A DNA stretch of 64,000 bases from the NCBI GenBank assembly GCA_046350935.1, contig JAXLZK010000003.1:90342-154341 (forward strand). Direction: 5' to 3'. Source of the stretch: Nitrobium sp046350935. Its GTDB lineage: Bacteria > Nitrospirota > Thermodesulfovibrionia > Thermodesulfovibrionales > Dissulfurispiraceae. The stretch's first letter is position 1. Each line of letters starts with the position of its first letter. Below, piece after piece: positions 18,654 to 28,091 of this stretch. Made by a program: the position numbers and the translations under genes. The notes under the pieces are model-generated. The model was not told the DNA's origin and made no database searches. It was given only the letters and a program-made list of their open reading frames with translations.

Positions 18654-21113
18654 TCAATTAACGGAAACCAGGACCGACTCCTCCGCCTCGGAGAAGAGGA
18701 TCTTCTCACCCTCAAGGGTCACTTTCACCACCGCGGTGTTCTTGAAGTTTCCCTTGATCAGCTCTTCCGAGAGGGGATCTTCAATCTCACGGTAGATGGC
18801 CCGCCGCATGGGGCGCGCCCCGTACGTAGGCTGGTAGTACTTGTTGAGGAGCCATTCCTTCACCTCGGGGGCCACATCGATGGTCAATGCATGCTCCGTC
18901 AGTTTCTTGTTCGTCTCGACCAGCAGGAGGTCGATGATGGACAGCAGCTGCTCCTTTTCCAGCGGATGGAAGACCACGATTTCATCGACACGGTTGAGGA
19001 ATTCGGGGTTGAAGGTCTTCTTCAGCTCGGAAAGGACGTTGTCCTTTATTTTCGAGTAGACGTCATCCGAAGCCGAGCGCTGGAACCCGAGGGGGGTTGC
19101 CTTCTCGATAATCCTCGCCCCGAGGTTCGAGGTCATGATGAGGATGGTGTTCCTGAAATCCACCTTCCGGCCGTAGCTGTCGGTGAGCACGCCCTCGTCC
19201 AGGATCTGGAGGAGGGTGTTGAACACGTCATGGTGCGCCTTTTCGATCTCGTCGAAGAGGATGACGGAATAGGGCCTCTTTCTCACTTTCTCGGTAAGCT
19301 GGCCTCCCTCTTCGTATCCCACGTAGCCGGGAGGCGCCCCGGTCAGGCGCGATACGTTGAAGCGCTCCATGTACTCAGACATATCGACCTTGATCAGGGC
19401 GCTTTCGTCGTTGAACATGAATTCCGCCAGTGCCTTTGCGAGCTCGGTTTTCCCGACGCCGGTGGGACCGAGGAAGAAGAAGGAGCCGATGGGACGGTTC
19501 TTGCTCTTCAGTCCTGCCCGCGACCTCCTGATCGCCTTGGCCATCGCCCTGATGCCTTCGTCCTGCCCGATGATCCGCTGGTGGAGGATCTCCTCCATCT
19601 TGAGCAGCTTCTCTGACTCGGTCTCCTCCATCTTGTAGAGGGGGATGCCGGTCATCTTCGAGATCGTGTAGGTGACATCCTCCTCGCCGACGACGGGGAC
19701 CTCCTTGTTCAGCGAGTCTCTCCACTTCTTGTACTGGACCTCGTAGGTCTTCTTCAGCTTGTCTTCCTGCGTCCGGATGTTCTGCGCTTTCTCTATGTCG
19801 TGCAGCCTCACGTAGAGGCTTTTTTCCTTGGAAAGCTGGATCAGCTCCGTCTCCATGTCCCTCAGCTCCTGGGGCATGGTCGATCTCTTGAGCTTGATCC
19901 GCGAGCCGGTTTCGTCGATGACGTCGATCGCCTTGTCGGGAAGGAACCTGTCGGTGACGTACCGGTCGGAGAGCTTGACGGAGGCGATCACGGCTTCGTC
20001 GTTTATCTTCACCTTGTGGTGGTTCTCATACCGCGGCCTGATCCCCTTCAGGATCTCGATGGCGGTCTCCACCGTGGGCGGCTGTATATAAATGGCCTGG
20101 AATCTCCTTTCGAGCGCTCCGTCCTTTTCGATGTATTTCCGGTACTCGTCGGGAGTGGTCGCCCCGATGCACTGCAGCTCGCCGCGCGAGAGGGCGGGCT
20201 TCAGCATGTTGGACGCATCCACGGAGCCTTCCGCAGCCCCCGCACCGATGAGCGTATGGAATTCGTCGATGAAAAGGATGACGTTCTCGGACTGGAGGAT
20301 CTCCCGCATGACCGCCTTCAGCCGCTCCTCGAACTGCCCCCTGTACTTCGTGCCCGCGATGAGGGCGCCGAGGTCGAGGGAGATGATCCTCTTGCCGATG
20401 AGCGTATCGGGGACGTCTCCCGCCACGATCTTCTGCGCAAGGCCTTCCACGATGGCGGTCTTGCCGACGCCGGGCTCGCCGATAATGGCGGGGTTGTTCT
20501 TTATTCTCCTCCCGAGGATCTGGAGCACCCTCTCGATCTCGTCCTCTCTGCCGATGACCGGGTCGAGCTTTCCCTCGACCGCGAGCAGGGTGAGGTCCCT
20601 GCCGAATTCGTCCAGCGCGGGAGTATTCGTCTTTCTCCGCTCCTTCTGGTGAGACTGCTGGAACTGCGGCTTGATGGCGAGATTGATGGTCAACTGCCGC
20701 GCGGCGAGGAGGTTGGCGCCGAGGTTCCGGATGATCTTGCCGGCGATGCCTTCGTCCTCGCGGATGAGGCCGAGGAGCAGATGCTCGCTCCCGATGTAGT
20801 TATGGCCCAGAAGGCGGGCCTCCTCGATCGCGAGCTCGAGCACTTTCTTGGCCCGGGGCGTGAACGGGATATCCCCGAACGTCAGGAGATTGCCGCCCAC
20901 AGGAAGGTTCTTCTCGATCTCGAACTTCACCTCGTCTATATTCAATCCCATCTTCTTAAGGATGGTAATGGGGACGCCGTCTTCTTCCCGCAGCATCGCT
21001 AAAAGGAGATGCTCGGTGCCGAGGTAGTCGTTGCTCCTCCTCTCGGCTTCTTCTTTTGCATATATGATAATCTTTCTTCCTCTTTCCGTGAATTTTTCGA
21101 ACATCTTTTTCAC
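18654..21113 (-). CDS. clpC: ATP-dependent Clp protease ATP-binding subunit ClpC
   Basis: AAA+ unfoldase of 819 residues that feeds substrates to ClpP. Two Clp N repeats occupy residues 1-145 (YLGTEHLLLAMLRE, YIGSEHLLLGLIRE). The first AAA module has Walker A GEPGVGKTAIVEG (about residue 212), the second GPTGVGKTELAKA (about residue 548). A coiled-coil middle domain lies at about residues 410-480, and the D2-small domain ends the protein. It starts at an ATG with AGAGGTG upstream. A near-consensus promoter drives it. No clpP or mcsAB is in the window. Confidence 0.96.
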   Translation of the reverse strand: MKKMFEKFTERGRKIIIYAKEEAERRSNDYLGTEHLLLAMLREEDGVPITILKKMGLNIDEVKFEIEKNLPVGGNLLTFGDIPFTPRAKKVLELAIEEARLLGHNYIGSEHLLLGLIREDEGIAGKIIRNLGANLLAARQLTINLAIKPQFQQSHQKERRKTNTPALDEFGRDLTLLAVEGKLDPVIGREDEIERVLQILGRRIKNNPAIIGEPGVGKTAIVEGLAQKIVAGDVPDTLIGKRIISLDLGALIAGTKYRGQFEERLKAVMREILQSENVILFIDEFHTLIGAGAAEGSVDASNMLKPALSRGELQCIGATTPDEYRKYIEKDGALERRFQAIYIQPPTVETAIEILKGIRPRYENHHKVKINDEAVIASVKLSDRYVTDRFLPDKAIDVIDETGSRIKLKRSTMPQELRDMETELIQLSKEKSLYVRLHDIEKAQNIRTQEDKLKKTYEVQYKKWRDSLNKEVPVVGEEDVTYTISKMTGIPLYKMEETESEKLLKMEEILHQRIIGQDEGIRAMAKAIRRSRAGLKSKNRPIGSFFFLGPTGVGKTELAKALAEFMFNDESALIKVDMSEYMERFNVSRLTGAPPGYVGYEEGGQLTEKVRKRPYSVILFDEIEKAHHDVFNTLLQILDEGVLTDSYGRKVDFRNTILIMTSNLGARIIEKATPLGFQRSASDDVYSKIKDNVLSELKKTFNPEFLNRVDEIVVFHPLEKEQLLSIIDLLLVETNKKLTEHALTIDVAPEVKEWLLNKYYQPTYGARPMRRAIYREIEDPLSEELIKGNFKNTAVVKVTLEGEKILFSEAEESVLVSVN

Positions 21114-21136
21114 CTCTAGAATGGTATTCTACAAAA

Positions 21137-21166
21137 ATTTTACTTGTTTTCAGAGGGTATTGTCAA
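21137..21166 (-). promoter_or_regulatory. Sigma70 promoter of clpC
   Basis: On the minus strand TTGACA (21166-21161), an 18-bp spacer and TAAAAT (21142-21137) lie about 24 nt before the clpC ATG. This is the best consensus -35 box in the window apart from gcvH. No CtsR- or CIRCE-like operator is seen around it. Confidence 0.7.
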
Positions 21167-21208
21167 CGAACTGCCCGGTTTGCCTTGTTTTAAAAACCTT
21201 TATCCATT

Positions 21209-23311
21209 ATGCTATCCGGTATGTACGCCGATGTGGTTTTCCCTTTGAAACTTCCGCCGCTCACCTACAAAGTGCCTCCCGGGATGCCCCCGGACCTGAA
21301 GGGCAGGATCGTGCAGGCGCCCCTCAGGGGGAGAGCTGCGTACGGCCTCGTTGTCGGGGTGTACGGGGAGGAAGAGAATACCGTGAGGAGGGAGCTGAAA
21401 GAGCTGCGGAACGTGCACCGCGTCTTTGCGAACGAACAGGCCGTCCAGTTTCTGAAATGGCTTTCTTCCTATTATATCACACCGATAGGGCTTGCGCTGA
21501 AGAGCAGCTTTTTCGAGGAGGCGCTCGCGGGGAGAGAGCTGGCGGGGAAGCGCAGGGGGAAAAAGGGCGGAGGAGCGGGAGATGCGCACCTCCCTGCACC
21601 TCCCGCTGCCTCGCCGCACCCTCCCACTGGAGAGGCGTGGCGGTCCGAACTCCCTGATTTCGGAAGCGCGGCGGACGCGGTGCGGAAGACCCTGGAACTG
21701 GGGGGCTACCGCTCCTTTCTCCTGCCCGCACCTTCGGCGGCGTGCGAGCATCTCTTCCTGCTCGATCTCCTCAGGAGAGGAGGGGACGCTCTCCGGGGGG
21801 TCCTCGTCCTGGTGCCGGAAATCGGCCGGATTCCCTTTCTCGAATCCCTGCTGAAGCCCTTTCTGGGCGAACGCCTCTGCGTACTGCACAGCAAGCTCAG
21901 CAAGGGGAAGAGGGTGGAGACGATCGACAGGATTCTTTCGGACCGGGCGGACGTGGTGCTGGGGACGAGGTCTGCGGTGCTCGCACCCCTGGGAGGCCTT
22001 TCACTCCTCGCGGTCCTGGGAGAGCATAGTCCTTCGTATAAGGGCGAGGAGCGCCTCAGATACAACGGCAGGGATGTGGCGGTGATGCGGGGGTTTCTCG
22101 GGAGCTCCTGCGTGCTCCTCTCATCCCCCTGCCCCTCCATCGAGTCCGTCTATAATGCCCGGATCGGCAAATATACCCTGCTGCACGGGGGAGAGCGTGC
22201 GGAGAGCGGAAAAGAGGGGGGCAGGGCGCGGGGGAGAATAGGGCCGGTGAGCGGAGGAGAACGCCCGACGATAAAGGTGGTCGACATGAAAGCGGAAAGG
22301 AAAACCTCCTCCTCTCTTGCCGCCGAACTGATCAAAAAGGCGCGGGACCTTGTCGCCGGAGGGGAGCGGCTCCTCTTTCTGGTGAACAGGAAGGGATATT
22401 CACTGATACGCTGCAGCGAGTGCGGAGGCGTTCTGCACTGCGCGAAATGCCCTGTCTCCCTTGTTTTCCGGAAGGGAACGGGGACCGTGCAGTGCCGTTT
22501 CTGCGGGGACGCCGGGTCCGTGCCGGATGTCTGCCCCACATGCGGCGGGGCGGGGCTGACGCCGTTCGGCGCGGGCACGGAGAGGATACGTGAAGAGCTC
22601 GAAACCCTGCTCTCCGTGAGCGCGCTGGTGCTGGAGGGAAAGCAGGAGGCAAAGAGGGGCGCGCACAGGAAGGGACGGGTGAAAGCCGCGCCTGTCTCTC
22701 CTGAGGCCCTGGCCCTCGATATCGATACCATGCCTCTCATCGTCGGGACCGCCTATGCGAAGCGTCTCGGACATTCCTGCGCTCGGGAGGCGGCTTTCGG
22801 CGCAGCGGCGCTTCTCGACATGGACCTGATCCTCTCGCAGCCGGACTTCAGGGCGTACGAAAGGGCCTTTCAGGAGGTCATGCAGGTTGCGCGGATGGTG
22901 AAGCCCGGGGGCGTCGTGTATCTGCAGTCCTCTGCGCCGAAGTCCAAGGTCATGCGGCTGATAAGGAGCTGCGATTTCGACGGCTTTTACGATTTTGAGC
23001 TGGCGCAGCGGCAGGCCCTCGGATATCCCCCCTTCGCGAGGATGATTCTGATCACTGTCGCAGCTGAAGAGGGCCGGGAGGCGGAGACCCTGCTGGGGGA
23101 GATGTCCGCCGCGGGCAGTGCAAAGGGAATCGAGGTGTTGGGTCCGGCAGAGGTCCCCTGCCCTTCGAAAGCCCGGGGGCGCTGCTTTCATCTCCTCCTG
23201 AAGGGAAAGGAGAGAAAGGCGCTGCACGAGGCGGCGGAGGAAATGGCGCAGAGGGGTGAAGGGGTCAGGGGCGTGCGGGTCAGCATCGATGTCGATCCGC
23301 TGAAAGTATGA
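21209..23311 (+). CDS. PriA-like primosomal protein with degenerate helicase motifs
   Basis: A 700-residue homologue of primosomal protein N'. The N-terminal DNA-binding domain (VVFPLKLPPLTYKVP) and the eight-Cys zinc region (CSECGGVLHCAKCP to CRFCGD to CPTCGG, residues about 400-455) are intact. The helicase motifs are not: the Walker A position reads LLPAPSAACEHLF instead of GVTGSGKTE, the DEEH box reads LGEHSPSYK, GSATPS reads SSPCPS, and motif VI QVAGRAGR reads QVARMVKPG. The family normally reloads the replisome at stalled forks. This copy probably binds forks and partners but should not unwind DNA. Starts at 21209 or 21221 are possible. Confidence 0.88.
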   Translation: MLSGMYADVVFPLKLPPLTYKVPPGMPPDLKGRIVQAPLRGRAAYGLVVGVYGEEENTVRRELKELRNVHRVFANEQAVQFLKWLSSYYITPIGLALKSSFFEEALAGRELAGKRRGKKGGGAGDAHLPAPPAASPHPPTGEAWRSELPDFGSAADAVRKTLELGGYRSFLLPAPSAACEHLFLLDLLRRGGDALRGVLVLVPEIGRIPFLESLLKPFLGERLCVLHSKLSKGKRVETIDRILSDRADVVLGTRSAVLAPLGGLSLLAVLGEHSPSYKGEERLRYNGRDVAVMRGFLGSSCVLLSSPCPSIESVYNARIGKYTLLHGGERAESGKEGGRARGRIGPVSGGERPTIKVVDMKAERKTSSSLAAELIKKARDLVAGGERLLFLVNRKGYSLIRCSECGGVLHCAKCPVSLVFRKGTGTVQCRFCGDAGSVPDVCPTCGGAGLTPFGAGTERIREELETLLSVSALVLEGKQEAKRGAHRKGRVKAAPVSPEALALDIDTMPLIVGTAYAKRLGHSCAREAAFGAAALLDMDLILSQPDFRAYERAFQEVMQVARMVKPGGVVYLQSSAPKSKVMRLIRSCDFDGFYDFELAQRQALGYPPFARMILITVAAEEGREAETLLGEMSAAGSAKGIEVLGPAEVPCPSKARGRCFHLLLKGKERKALHEAAEEMAQRGEGVRGVRVSIDVDPLKV

Positions 23312-23466
23312 GGCAGGCAGGGTATCCGTTTCTGTTTGCGCGCCCCCTGTTCCCCGGCGCAGCGGGAAAATTCCTTTGTAAAAGAGTATAATCCTCTTGT
23401 ATCGCTTCATCTGCATCGTTTTGAGCTTTAAGGCTTTGAAGGAGAATCGCTTTTCAGGGGTTGCCT

Positions 23467-25695
23467 ATGGACAGGACCGACAAGAGAAAAGGGCTGGAGA
23501 TCATGGCTGAGTTTGCGGAGATGTGCAGACAGATCGAATCCGTCGAACGGTTCGAAGGCGCGCTGTTGTCCCTTGCCGGGAAAGAGACCGGGGATGAGAA
23601 TAACGCGGAAGAACGCGCGCTCCACGACTTCTGTTCCGCAACGGAATGTACGGTGGTAAACAGGGCGGGAGAGATTGTCGTCATGAGCGAAAGTCTGATG
23701 ACCCTCTTCAGGGCGGCTCCGGGAATGCGGTACGAAGCGGTATGGGAAAAGGCTTTTGAAAAGAGGGCCCTGGATGCGGAGGCCCCCCTCCGGGAGATCG
23801 GCGCTCTGCTGAACGGAGAGAAGAGGAGGGTCATCGCAGGGTATCCCTACGCCGCACCGGGGGCTGCGCCTTCAAGGACCGTCTGCTGGTTTCTTCTCTA
23901 CTCCATTCCCCTGCGGGCAGTCCCGGGAGGGGCGATCGTCCTCCACATCGACATTACGGACTGGAAGAGCGACGAAGAGGACGCCCGGAAAAACGGGGAA
24001 TGCTACTGCTCCATCGTCGAGAACCAGAACGAGCTCATCTGCCGCTTCCTCCCCGACGGCACCCTGACCTACGTGAACGACTCTTTCAGTGCGTACTTCA
24101 AAAAGGCGAAAGAGGAGCTTGTGGGGAAACCCTTCCTTCCTTTCGCTCCCGAAGAAGACCTCCGGAACATTGAATATCACCTCTCCCAGCTCGGGAAGGT
24201 CACTCCCTCCATGCAGTACGAGCATCGCTTTCTTATTCCCGGCAAAGGGGATATCGAGGTGCGGTGGCTGCGCTGGAGCGCCAAGGTCCTCTACGATGCC
24301 GCCGGAGAGACGGCCGAAATCCAGGCGGTGGGCTGGGACATTACCGACAATAAGCTCCTCGAAGAGAGGCTCCTGGAGAACGAATACCAGCTCAATCACC
24401 TTGCCCACCACGATCCTCTCACCGGGCTGCCCAACAGGATGTATTTTACGAACAGGCTCCAACAGGAGGTGGTGCGCTGCAGGCGCTACAGCCACGCCAT
24501 GGCGGTGCTCTTCCTCGATCTGGATAATTTCAAAAAGATAAACGACTCGCTGGGGCACGATGTCGGCGACCTCCTCCTGAAGGAGGCTGCGGAAAGGATA
24601 CGGAGCTGTCTGCGCGCCAGCGACGTCGTCTCCCGCCTCGGCGGGGACGAATTCACCATTATCCTGCCTGAACTCGAAAAGAACGGGGGGGCCGCCGTGG
24701 TGGCGCAGAAAATCATCGGGCAGGTTTCCCGGCCTTTCCTTATCGGTCAGTACGATCTCTATATCACCGTGAGCATCGGGATCGCCCTGTACCGCCTCGA
24801 CGGCGAAGACGGGGACTCCCTGGTCAAGAACGCCGATACCGCCATGTACCACGCGAAGTCCCTGGACAAGAACAACTATCAGTTCTACAACGCCCGCATG
24901 AACACCGTGACGGTGGAGCGCCTTGCCCTCGAGAGCGAACTGAGGAAGGCGCTGGAAAACAACGAGTTCGTTCTTTACTATCAGCCGCAGATCTGTATCA
25001 AGTCGGGGCAGATCATCGGGGTCGAGGCGCTGATCCGCTGGCAGCATCCTGTACGGGGTATGGTGCCTCCCATGCGGTTCATCCCGGTGGCCGAGGAGAC
25101 CGGGCTGATCATCCCCATCAGCGAATGGGTCATCCGGACCGCCTGCGCGCAGAACAGAGAGTGGCAGAAAAAGGGGTTCCCCTCGCTCACCATGGCCGTC
25201 AACATCTCGATGAAGCATTTCAAACAGTCCAACCTGCTGGACCTTATCGACGGGACCCTGCGCGAGACGAAGCTGGATGCGGTATGTCTGGAGCTGGAGC
25301 TGACGGAGAGCATCGTCATGCACAATATCGAGGCCGTCATCGGCATCCTCCGGAAGTTCAGGGAGAGGGGCGTCCATGTCTCGATCGACGATTTCGGCAC
25401 AGGGTATTCCTCCCTGAACTACCTGAAGCGGCTCCCCATCAACAAGCTGAAGGTGGATCAGACCTTCGTGCGCAATATCACCGCGGACTGCAACGATGCG
25501 ATGATCGTGAAGACGGTGATCGAAATGGCCCACAACCTCGGGCTGAAGGTGATCGCGGAAGGGGTCGAAACACTTGAGCAGGTGGACTTTCTCCGCTCCC
25601 TCGCCTGTGACGAGCTCCAGGGGTATTTCTTCAGCAAGCCGCTGCCTGCCGAGGAGTGCGTAAAGCTTCTGGAGGTTCTGCGGTTCATCTCCTGA
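23467..25695 (+). CDS. PAS-GGDEF-EAL dual-domain c-di-GMP protein
   Basis: A 742-residue signalling protein. A PAS domain is at about residues 180-295 (LICRFLPDGTLTYVNDSF to VGWDITDNKLL). The GGDEF domain carries an intact RLGGDEFTIILPE site (about residue 390), and the EAL domain has EALIRWQHP (about residue 518), ELTESIVMHN, IDDFGTGYSSLNYLKRLP and KVDQTFVRNI. Both synthase and phosphodiesterase sites look active by sequence. It is soluble: no membrane helix is seen. I chose the ATG at 23467, preceded by CAGGGG; a TTG at 23461 is possible. TATAAT at 23387-23392 may be its -10. Confidence 0.93.
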   Translation: MDRTDKRKGLEIMAEFAEMCRQIESVERFEGALLSLAGKETGDENNAEERALHDFCSATECTVVNRAGEIVVMSESLMTLFRAAPGMRYEAVWEKAFEKRALDAEAPLREIGALLNGEKRRVIAGYPYAAPGAAPSRTVCWFLLYSIPLRAVPGGAIVLHIDITDWKSDEEDARKNGECYCSIVENQNELICRFLPDGTLTYVNDSFSAYFKKAKEELVGKPFLPFAPEEDLRNIEYHLSQLGKVTPSMQYEHRFLIPGKGDIEVRWLRWSAKVLYDAAGETAEIQAVGWDITDNKLLEERLLENEYQLNHLAHHDPLTGLPNRMYFTNRLQQEVVRCRRYSHAMAVLFLDLDNFKKINDSLGHDVGDLLLKEAAERIRSCLRASDVVSRLGGDEFTIILPELEKNGGAAVVAQKIIGQVSRPFLIGQYDLYITVSIGIALYRLDGEDGDSLVKNADTAMYHAKSLDKNNYQFYNARMNTVTVERLALESELRKALENNEFVLYYQPQICIKSGQIIGVEALIRWQHPVRGMVPPMRFIPVAEETGLIIPISEWVIRTACAQNREWQKKGFPSLTMAVNISMKHFKQSNLLDLIDGTLRETKLDAVCLELELTESIVMHNIEAVIGILRKFRERGVHVSIDDFGTGYSSLNYLKRLPINKLKVDQTFVRNITADCNDAMIVKTVIEMAHNLGLKVIAEGVETLEQVDFLRSLACDELQGYFFSKPLPAEECVKLLEVLRFIS

Positions 25696-25910
25696 GAGGT
25701 CGCTTTTCTTCGGCATCTCCGCCGGAGGGCGTACCATATTTAAATTTATAAAACAACAAGATGCGTCCGAAGGATCTCCCTCTTTCCTGCAGCAGTTTCC
25801 GACGGCTTTCTCGGTGATTTCGATCACATAAAAGCCGCAGAGGCGGGAGGTAAACTAAGGCGCTTTTTTGAGGGGTCCGGCTTTTGTGAACAGGAGCAAC
25901 CGTTGAGAGC

Positions 25911-26708
25911 ATGAGAAAAAGAGTTTTCCTGTCGTTCGCAGTTGTTATCCTCCTTCTTGCAGGGACCCCGGCTGCCCGGGGAGAAAGAGGCGGACAAGAG
26001 AGTCCGCAGCAGGTGCGCGTCCCCATTCTCCTCTATCACCGCTTCGGCCCCACCGTCGCCGACAGCATGACCGTACCCACCTCCGTCTTCGAATCCCATC
26101 TGAGATACCTTCGGGAGAACGGATACACTGTCATACCCCTCCGACACCTGGTGAACTACTATCTCGGCAAGGGGCCGTCTCCGGCGCCGAAATCGGTGGT
26201 GATCGCGGCTGACGACGGGCACAGGACGGTCTATACCGACATGCTCCCGCTGGTCAGGAAATACCGCGTTCCCGTGACGCTCTTCCTGTATCCTTCCTGC
26301 ATTTCGCACGCTTCGTATGCGATGACCTGGGACCAGATACGGGAGCTGAAAAAGACGGGGTTTTTCGACTTCCAGGGGCATACCTACTGGCACCCGAACT
26401 TCAAGCAGGATAAAAGAAAGATGTCTCCCGGCGAATACGAAAAATCGGTGGAGATGCAGTTGGGAAAGTCGAAGGAGAAACTCGAAAGGGAGCTGGGCGT
26501 TTCCGTCGATATGCTTGCATGGCCTTTCGGCATCTACGACGACCATCTTCTGGCAAAAGCGGCCGCTGCAGGCTATGCAGCCACCTTTACCATTGAGGCG
26601 CACCATGCAGGCGGCTCCGATAGGGCCATGAAACTGCCGCGCTATCTGTTGAGCAGCGCGGACAGGGGAAAGGCCTTCGAGAGGATACTGAAAGGCGGCG
26701 CCCGGTAG
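25911..26708 (+). CDS. Exported polysaccharide deacetylase
   Basis: A NodB/PgaB-type carbohydrate esterase 4 protein of 265 residues. Residues 1-23 are a signal peptide ending ARGE. The fold begins VPILLYHRFG. The metal/catalytic motif reads AADDGH instead of the usual TFDDG, with both Asp present, and the second motif GHTYWHPNF supplies two His. A later WPFGIYDDHLL block matches motif 4. It should remove N-acetyl groups from a cell-surface or secreted glycan. The two following genes also act on extracellular glycans, so a shared pathway is plausible. Confidence 0.9.
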   Translation: MRKRVFLSFAVVILLLAGTPAARGERGGQESPQQVRVPILLYHRFGPTVADSMTVPTSVFESHLRYLRENGYTVIPLRHLVNYYLGKGPSPAPKSVVIAADDGHRTVYTDMLPLVRKYRVPVTLFLYPSCISHASYAMTWDQIRELKKTGFFDFQGHTYWHPNFKQDKRKMSPGEYEKSVEMQLGKSKEKLERELGVSVDMLAWPFGIYDDHLLAKAAAAGYAATFTIEAHHAGGSDRAMKLPRYLLSSADRGKAFERILKGGAR

Positions 26709-26768
26709 CACGGAACCCCGCGGCGGGAAGAGAGGCATTATTCATTTTTCAGGAGGCGGCAAGAGAGG

Positions 26769-28091
26769 ATGAGCAGGAGAAGCGCGGGTTTTTCGAGAGT
26801 TGCGGCGGCAGTTCTTTTCGTGCTGTTTGTACTGCCGGCGGTCGTCGGTGCAAACGATGCGGTGACAGGGAGGATAGTGGATCATCTTACGAAAAAGCCG
26901 GTCAGGGGCGCACTGATTACCGTGGGGAGCGAGGTGGTGCAGTCGGACGCTGCGGGGCTGTTCACCCTGCGGGCGGCGGCGGGCAGGATCGGGGTGAGGG
27001 CGCCCGGGTACCAGAGGGCGGAAATGCCGGTCCCCGCATCCGCGGGCAGGGCTCCTTTCGAAGTGCGTCTGCAGCCCTTCTCTCCGAAGGCGCTCTACCT
27101 TACCTACTTCGGGATCGGCGATCGCGGGCTGCGGGGGAACGCGCTGAAGCTCATCGGTGAGACCGAGCTCAACGCCCTCGTCATCGATGTAAAGGGAGAC
27201 AGGGGAGTGCTTACCTATAAGAGCTCCGTTCCCCTCGTGGCGCAGGTCGGCGCCCAAAAACAGGTGATTGTCAAGGACGTACGGGGCCTTATCCAGTCCC
27301 TGAAAGAGAGGGGGATCTACACGATCGCGCGGATCGTCGTGTTCAAGGACGATGTCCTCGGCGCGGCGCGGCCCGAGCTCGCGATACGGACGCAGGAGGG
27401 GAAGATATGGCGCGACAGGGAGAACCTCATCTGGGTGGACCCCTCCCGGAAGGAAGTGTGGGACTACAACATCCAGATTGCGATGGAAGCCGCCCAGAAC
27501 GGGTTCGACGAGATCCAGTTCGACTATGTCCGCTTCCCGGACAGGCGCGGGCTGAAATTCGCCGTGGCGAACACCGAAGAGAACAGGGTGAATGCCATTT
27601 CGGGGTTCCTCACGGAAGCGAGGAAGAGACTGACGCCGTACAATGTCTTTCTGGCGGCCGATATTTTCGGGTATGTCCCGTGGAACCTCGATGACACGCA
27701 GATCGGGCAGAGGCTCGACAGGATCGTGCCCTGCGTGGACTATGTCTCCCTGATGCTGTATCCCTCCGGCTTCCAGTTCGGGATACCGGGATACCGGAAT
27801 CCTGTGGCCCACCCGTACCACATTGTTTCCCTCTCCCTGAAGCGGGCCCAGGAGCGGACGAATATCCCGACTGTCCGTTTCAGGCCCTGGCTGCAGGCTT
27901 TCAGGGACTATGCATTCGACAGGCGGTACTTTTACGGTCCGGAAATCCGTACCCAGATAAAGGCTGCCGAAGAGTTCGGCTCCGGAGGCTGGATGCTCTG
28001 GAACCCGCGGAACGCCTATATGGCGGACGGACTGAAAAGGCGGACGCTTTCCGGAAGCACGAGCGCGAAGCAGAATGGCTCTTCCGGATAG
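26769..28091 (+). CDS. Exported putative glycoside hydrolase (DUF4015)
   Basis: A 440-residue secreted protein. After a signal peptide (residues 1-28, ending VVGA) comes a carboxypeptidase-regulatory-like beta sandwich (TGRIVDHLTKKPVRGALITV). The DUF4015 TIM barrel follows, with LNALVIDVKGDRGVLTYKS, IARIVVFKDD, GFDEIQFDYVRFPD and MLYPSGFQFG. Acidic residues in IQFDYVRFPD are candidate catalytic groups. The family is related to glycosyl hydrolases but its substrate is unknown. AGAGAGG precedes the ATG. Its 3' end overlaps the next gene by 17 bp. Confidence 0.88.
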   Translation: MSRRSAGFSRVAAAVLFVLFVLPAVVGANDAVTGRIVDHLTKKPVRGALITVGSEVVQSDAAGLFTLRAAAGRIGVRAPGYQRAEMPVPASAGRAPFEVRLQPFSPKALYLTYFGIGDRGLRGNALKLIGETELNALVIDVKGDRGVLTYKSSVPLVAQVGAQKQVIVKDVRGLIQSLKERGIYTIARIVVFKDDVLGAARPELAIRTQEGKIWRDRENLIWVDPSRKEVWDYNIQIAMEAAQNGFDEIQFDYVRFPDRRGLKFAVANTEENRVNAISGFLTEARKRLTPYNVFLAADIFGYVPWNLDDTQIGQRLDRIVPCVDYVSLMLYPSGFQFGIPGYRNPVAHPYHIVSLSLKRAQERTNIPTVRFRPWLQAFRDYAFDRRYFYGPEIRTQIKAAEEFGSGGWMLWNPRNAYMADGLKRRTLSGSTSAKQNGSSG

